A DNA stretch of 15,059 nt from a bacterium (GTDB lineage: Bacteria > Patescibacteriota > Minisyncoccia > Minisyncoccales > MHMH01). A program made the translations under genes and the position numbers. Below, one piece after another: positions 12,465 through 15,059 of this stretch. Location of the stretch: NCBI GenBank assembly GCA_030648815.1, contig JAUSHA010000010.1, forward strand, positions 1-15,059. The letters are read 5' to 3'. The first letter of the stretch is position 1, and every line of letters begins with the position of its first letter. The notes below the pieces were generated by a model, which was given only the letters and a program-made list of their open reading frames with translations, did not search any database and was not told the DNA's origin.

Positions 12465-13430
12465 TTATTCTTCTCCAAGAAAGCTACTGATATAATTAAC
12501 GGGAATAATGAAACTGAAAGAGCTGTTCACCATGCCCATACTCACCATGCCGATCATCTCGCTATTTTTATCTATTGCCGGACTTCCCGAACTTCCAAAA
12601 TCAATTGAAGAATCGATTTGGATTGTCCTAACCAAGGGCAGGTTTTTTAACTTTCTATCAAAACCGCTCACTATCCCTGCGCTGGCGGTATTATTAAGAT
12701 TATTGGGGTTGCCAATCAATAGTATACTGTCGCCAATGGCAAGATTTCTGACATCTGACGGCTTCAGCGGTTCGGCATCCAGGGAGACGGCAAGTTCGAT
12801 GATCGCCAGGTCCCATTCCGGTTTAATTCTTTTAACTCTGCCCGATACGGAGGAATAAACTCCGTCACTTGGAAAAACCTTAACATAGGTACCGGGAGGA
12901 GATTTTACGACATGATAAGCGGTCAAAACCTGATTTTTTTTAACAAACAAGAATCCCGTTCCGAAATTTACGCCGATTTCAATTCTGACTACCGCTTTTT
13001 TGGATTTTCCATATATTGTGGCGGGATCAAATATCTTGTTTTCCGCCATCGCCAGGTTTTTTTTAAAATTAACCTCCAGATCGTTTATATTTTCCATTAG
13101 GCCGAATTCAACCAATCCAAGCTCTCTTCTGTCCGCCTTGCTCCGTTCAAGTTCGGCCGTTTTATTTTGTATAAGAGAGATAAGTTTTTTTTCTGTTTCC
13201 CGTAGATCTTTTTGGGATGACTTAAGATCCGCTTCAGCCGTTTTGATTTTTTCCTCAAGAAGTTTATTATCATTAGATGTTTCATTAAGCCTGAACTCAA
13301 CCGAGTCAAGTTTATTTTTTGCGCCAGCCATCTCTTGATCGAGGTTCTTTAAGGCTAATCCGCCTAAAATTAAAGAAGCAATCAATACTACAGACAGAGT
13401 GATAGACAATATCAAAGACAATTTTTTCAA
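12465..13430 (-). CDS. Membrane-anchored trypsin-like serine protease with coiled-coil stalk
   Basis: The 321 residues divide into an N-terminal membrane segment (about 5-27), a long charged coiled coil (about 30-130) and a trypsin-fold protease domain (about 140-318), so the protease should lie outside the membrane on a stalk. The triad is visible: His173 in VLTAYHVV, Asp207 in EWDLAIIEL and Ser281 in DFGSSGSPAI. The fold resembles HtrA/DegP but there is no PDZ domain, so substrate recognition must differ. The start is a TTG at 13430, chosen because AAGGAGG (13443-13437) lies six bases upstream and a membrane segment follows. It diverges from groES; a role in envelope protein quality control is inferred. 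A strong terminator follows the stop codon. Confidence 0.88.
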   Translation of the reverse strand: MKKLSLILSITLSVVLIASLILGGLALKNLDQEMAGAKNKLDSVEFRLNETSNDNKLLEEKIKTAEADLKSSQKDLRETEKKLISLIQNKTAELERSKADRRELGLVEFGLMENINDLEVNFKKNLAMAENKIFDPATIYGKSKKAVVRIEIGVNFGTGFLFVKKNQVLTAYHVVKSPPGTYVKVFPSDGVYSSVSGRVKRIKPEWDLAIIELAVSLDAEPLKPSDVRNLAIGDSILLIGNPNNLNNTASAGIVSGFDRKLKNLPLVRTIQIDSSIDFGSSGSPAIDKNSEMIGMVSMGMVNSSFSFIIPVNYISSFLGEE

Positions 13431-13436
13431 GGTGCG

Positions 13437-13443
13437 CCTCCTT
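13437..13443 (-). promoter_or_regulatory. Shine-Dalgarno fixing a TTG start for the protease
   Basis: AAGGAGG on the minus strand lies six bases before TTG at 13430-13428. No in-frame ATG or GTG exists between it and the membrane segment, so it supports TTG initiation. Confidence 0.8.
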
Positions 13444-13466
13444 CAGCTTTCGATGGTTGATTATTC

Positions 13467-13495
13467 ACCTTAACAATGAGGCCTGATTCTGGCAA
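13467..13495 (-). promoter_or_regulatory. Promoter of the trypsin-like protease gene
   Basis: Minus strand: -35 TTGCCA (13495-13490), 17-bp spacer ending in TGT, -10 TAAGGT (13472-13467). It is back to back with the groES -35 box at 13501, leaving only five bases between the two -35 elements. Confidence 0.6.
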
Positions 13496-13500
13496 GCGGG

Positions 13501-13528
13501 TTGACAGTTTTTTTCAGCCGAGTAAGAT
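13501..13528 (+). promoter_or_regulatory. Promoter of groES-groEL
   Basis: Perfect -35 TTGACA (13501-13506), 16-bp spacer, -10 TAAGAT (13523-13528). The expected start site is 13535, the A of the groES ATG, so the message would be leaderless. No CIRCE inverted repeat (TTAGCACTC-N9-GAGTGCTAA) is seen, so HrcA control is not indicated. Confidence 0.65.
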
Positions 13529-13534
13529 GAATAT

Positions 13535-13825
13535 ATGAAAATAAAACCATTGTCCGATCATATCCTCATTGAGCCGATTAAGGGAGAAGAAAAAACCAAG
13601 TCGGGTATTTTGCTTCCCGAAACATCGGAAAAAGAAAAGCCCGAGCAGGGAAAGGTCATTTCCGTGGGGCCGGGCAAGAAAGATGAAGCCGGCAAATTAA
13701 TTCCTCTTGAAGTAAAAGAGGGGGATAAGGTTCTATTTACCAAATACGGTCCAAGCGAAATTAAGGTCGAAGATAAAGAATATTTAATCGCTAAAGAAGA
13801 AGATATCCTCGCGATTTTAGAATAA
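13535..13825 (+). CDS. groES: Co-chaperonin GroES
   Basis: The 96-residue 10-kDa co-chaperonin that caps GroEL and closes the folding chamber. It has the family's normal length and marks: KPLSDHILIEPI at the start, the mobile loop EKTKSGILLPETSEKEKPEQGKV (residues 19-41, with the GroEL-binding GIL tripeptide), GPGKKDEAGKLIPLEVKEGDKVLFTKYGPSEIKV and a C-terminal EYLIAKEEDILAIL. The ATG at 13535 lacks a Shine-Dalgarno and lies at the predicted transcription start. groEL begins 42 bases after the stop on the same strand. A hairpin covers the stop codon. Confidence 0.97.
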   Translation: MKIKPLSDHILIEPIKGEEKTKSGILLPETSEKEKPEQGKVISVGPGKKDEAGKLIPLEVKEGDKVLFTKYGPSEIKVEDKEYLIAKEEDILAILE

Positions 13826-13833
13826 AATCGCGA
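13809..13833 (+). promoter_or_regulatory. Hairpin over the groES stop codon
   Basis: TCGCGATTTTA (13809-13819) and TAAAATCGCGA (13823-13833) form a perfect 11-bp stem around GAA. The TAA stop of groES is in the right arm. No T-run follows, so it is unlikely to be a full terminator; RNA stabilisation, processing or partial attenuation between groES and groEL are options. Confidence 0.6.
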
Positions 13834-13867
13834 AATTTCTAATTTCTAAATACTAATTTCTAAATTT
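13834..13867 (+). repeat. A/T-rich direct repeats before groEL
   Basis: The groES-groEL gap carries three AATTTCTA units (13834, 13841 and 13855), including a 12-base direct repeat TAATTTCTAAAT at 13840-13851 and 13854-13865 (period 14). No Shine-Dalgarno is visible before the groEL ATG at 13868; the unstructured A/T-rich leader may itself serve for ribosome entry. Confidence 0.6.
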
Positions 13868-15059
13868 ATGGCAAAACAAATTTTATTCAGCGAAGCCGCC
13901 AGAAATAAATTGCTGGCCGGCATTAACAAACTTACCGATACAATAAAAGTTACCTTGGGGCCCAAAGCCAGACTGGTGGTTTTAGATAAGGGATTCGGGG
14001 CTCCGGAGATTTCCGATGATGGCGTGAGCATAGCCAAAGAAGTTGAGCTGGAAGACAAGGTTGAGCAGATGGGCGTGGAAATCGTCAAAGAGGTAGCCGA
14101 AAAAACAAGCGGTGTGGCAGGAGATGGCACCACCACCTCCATGGTTTTAACTAGGGCGATTATTTCGGAGGGTCTTAAAAATGTTACGGCCGGAGCTGAT
14201 CCTTTGGCCTTAAGGCGGGGAATTCAAAAAGGGGTGAAAGCCATTGTTGAATATCTTAAAACTAAATCAAAAACGATTTCTCAAAAAGAAGAAATCGCTC
14301 AAGTGGCGACTATCGCTTCTCTTGATCAGGAAGTCGGCAATCTAATCGGCGAGATTTTTTCTGAAGTGGGCAAAGACGGGGTTGTCACCGTTGAAGAGTC
14401 CAAAAAATTCGGCTTGGAAAAAGAAATAGTTAAAGGCCTGCAATTTGATAAGGGGTATATCTCTCCCTACATGATTACCGATTCGGAAAGAATGGAATCA
14501 ATCTTGGACGATCCGTACATATTAATAACCGATAAAAAGATTTCATCTTTGCAGGAGATTTTGCCGATTTTGGAGAAAGTCGCTCAAACCGGCAAAAAAG
14601 AATTGGTCATTATCGCCGACGAAGTTGAGGGAGATGCTTTGGCAACCTTGGTGGTTAATAAGCTTCGGGGCATATTTAACGCCTTAGCCATCAAAGCCCC
14701 CGGTTTTGGCGACAGAAAAAAAGAAATGCTGGAAGACATAGCTATAGTTACCGGCGCTAAAGTTATTTCCGAGGAAGTCGGCTTGAAACTTGATAAGGTT
14801 GAGCTGGAAATGCTGGGACATGCCAGAAGAGTTGTCGCCAAGAAAGAAAATACCACAATTGTTGAGGGCAAAGGAGAAAAAGAGGCGATTGAGGCCAGGG
14901 TCAAACAAATTAAAAATGAAATTAAAATTACCACCTCTGATTTTGATAAGGAAAAATTACAGGAAAGATTGGCCAAGCTGGCTGGCGGAGTCGCCGTGAT
15001 TAAGGTGGGAGCCGCTACGGAATTGGAACAAAAAGCCAAACAAAAGAAAATTGAAAACG
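13868..15059 (+). CDS. groEL: Chaperonin GroEL, N-terminal 397 residues (runs off the window)
   Basis: The 60-kDa chaperonin ring subunit that folds proteins with ATP and GroES. The frame is open from ATG 13868 to the window edge (397 codons of about 540). Equatorial-domain marks include VTLGPKARLVVLDKGFGAP (residues about 29-47) and the catalytic AGDGTTTSMVL (Asp near residue 86). The apical domain follows, with KISSLQEILPILE, DEVEGDALATLVVNKLRG and KAPGFGDRKKEML, then EKLQERLAKLAGGVAVIKVGAATE close to the right edge. The ATP loop reads GPKARLVV instead of the common GPKGRNVV. It is co-directional with groES and probably co-transcribed. The end of the gene, including the second equatorial half, is outside the window. 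Confidence 0.97.
   Translation, partial: MAKQILFSEAARNKLLAGINKLTDTIKVTLGPKARLVVLDKGFGAPEISDDGVSIAKEVELEDKVEQMGVEIVKEVAEKTSGVAGDGTTTSMVLTRAIISEGLKNVTAGADPLALRRGIQKGVKAIVEYLKTKSKTISQKEEIAQVATIASLDQEVGNLIGEIFSEVGKDGVVTVEESKKFGLEKEIVKGLQFDKGYISPYMITDSERMESILDDPYILITDKKISSLQEILPILEKVAQTGKKELVIIADEVEGDALATLVVNKLRGIFNALAIKAPGFGDRKKEMLEDIAIVTGAKVISEEVGLKLDKVELEMLGHARRVVAKKENTTIVEGKGEKEAIEARVKQIKNEIKITTSDFDKEKLQERLAKLAGGVAVIKVGAATELEQKAKQKKIEN

Noticed and set aside
12152..12478. 108-residue reading of the Gly-rich gene from a TTG at 12478
   Set aside because: It would start inside the protease gene and be translated through a strong 11-bp terminator hairpin; the N-terminal residues are just the hairpin and A/T tract translated.
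13097..13309. Second frame inside the protease coiled-coil region
   Set aside because: Lys/Arg-rich frames like this are common shadows of coiled-coil coding DNA; no ribosome site or promoter supports it.
13431..13534. CIRCE element for HrcA control of groES
   Set aside because: No TTAGCACTC or GAGTGCTAA half-site can be found in the intergenic region.

Overview
The window reads as part of a compact, low-to-moderate GC bacterial chromosome with small genes, short gaps and frequent gene overlap. Gene content suggests a Patescibacteria / Candidate Phyla Radiation genome, probably Parcubacteria-like. The main clues are an archaeal-type cupin phosphoglucose isomerase next to a SIS-type phosphoglucose/phosphomannose isomerase, a membrane-anchored solute-binding protein with a peptidoglycan-binding insert, and small membrane-anchored proteins with paired cysteines. 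This placement is inference from gene style; no 16S rRNA or ribosomal protein gene is present to test it.

Layout. Positions 1-141 hold the 5' end of an IS30-family transposase and probably the IS end. A minus-strand block (188-3579) carries trpS, rnj (RNase J) and an unrecognised membrane-anchored Cys protein. A GC-rich stem-forming element (3614-3655) and tRNA-Leu(CAG) follow. A tightly packed minus-strand operon (7530 to 3793) runs secG, oligopeptide-type solute-binding protein, cupin PGI, SIS PGI/PMI, with junctions of 0, -10 and +10 bases. A ClpP-like protease (7605-8303) has a near-consensus promoter and two sequence-related terminators, one on each side. A small beta-rich hypothetical gene diverges from uvrA (8849-11728, plus strand). 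Next come small genes: a coiled-coil/membrane protein, a 31-codon membrane microprotein with a consensus promoter, and a Gly-rich fragment. The window ends with a membrane-anchored trypsin-like protease divergent from groES-groEL; groEL runs off the right edge. No stretch over 300 bases lacks a gene.

How the genes fit together. Much of the content is core housekeeping: tRNA charging and decoding (trpS, tRNA-Leu), RNA decay (rnj), secretion (secG), DNA repair (uvrA), protein quality control (ClpP-like, trypsin-like protease, GroES/EL) and hexose-phosphate interconversion (two unrelated isomerases).

Most unusual points. (1) uvrA contains three separate palindromic DNA elements, all read in frame and all apparently in surface loops. 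One is exactly 36 bp (12 codons); the other two are tandem pairs of short perfect or near-perfect palindromes. This resembles protein-coding palindromic mobile elements. (2) Several promoters (uvrA, secG, groES, the microprotein) place the expected transcription start on or within a few bases of the ATG with no Shine-Dalgarno, while other genes have strong AAGGAGG sites, so leaderless and SD-led genes appear mixed. (3) A tiny, otherwise unannotated membrane protein has the best promoter in the window.
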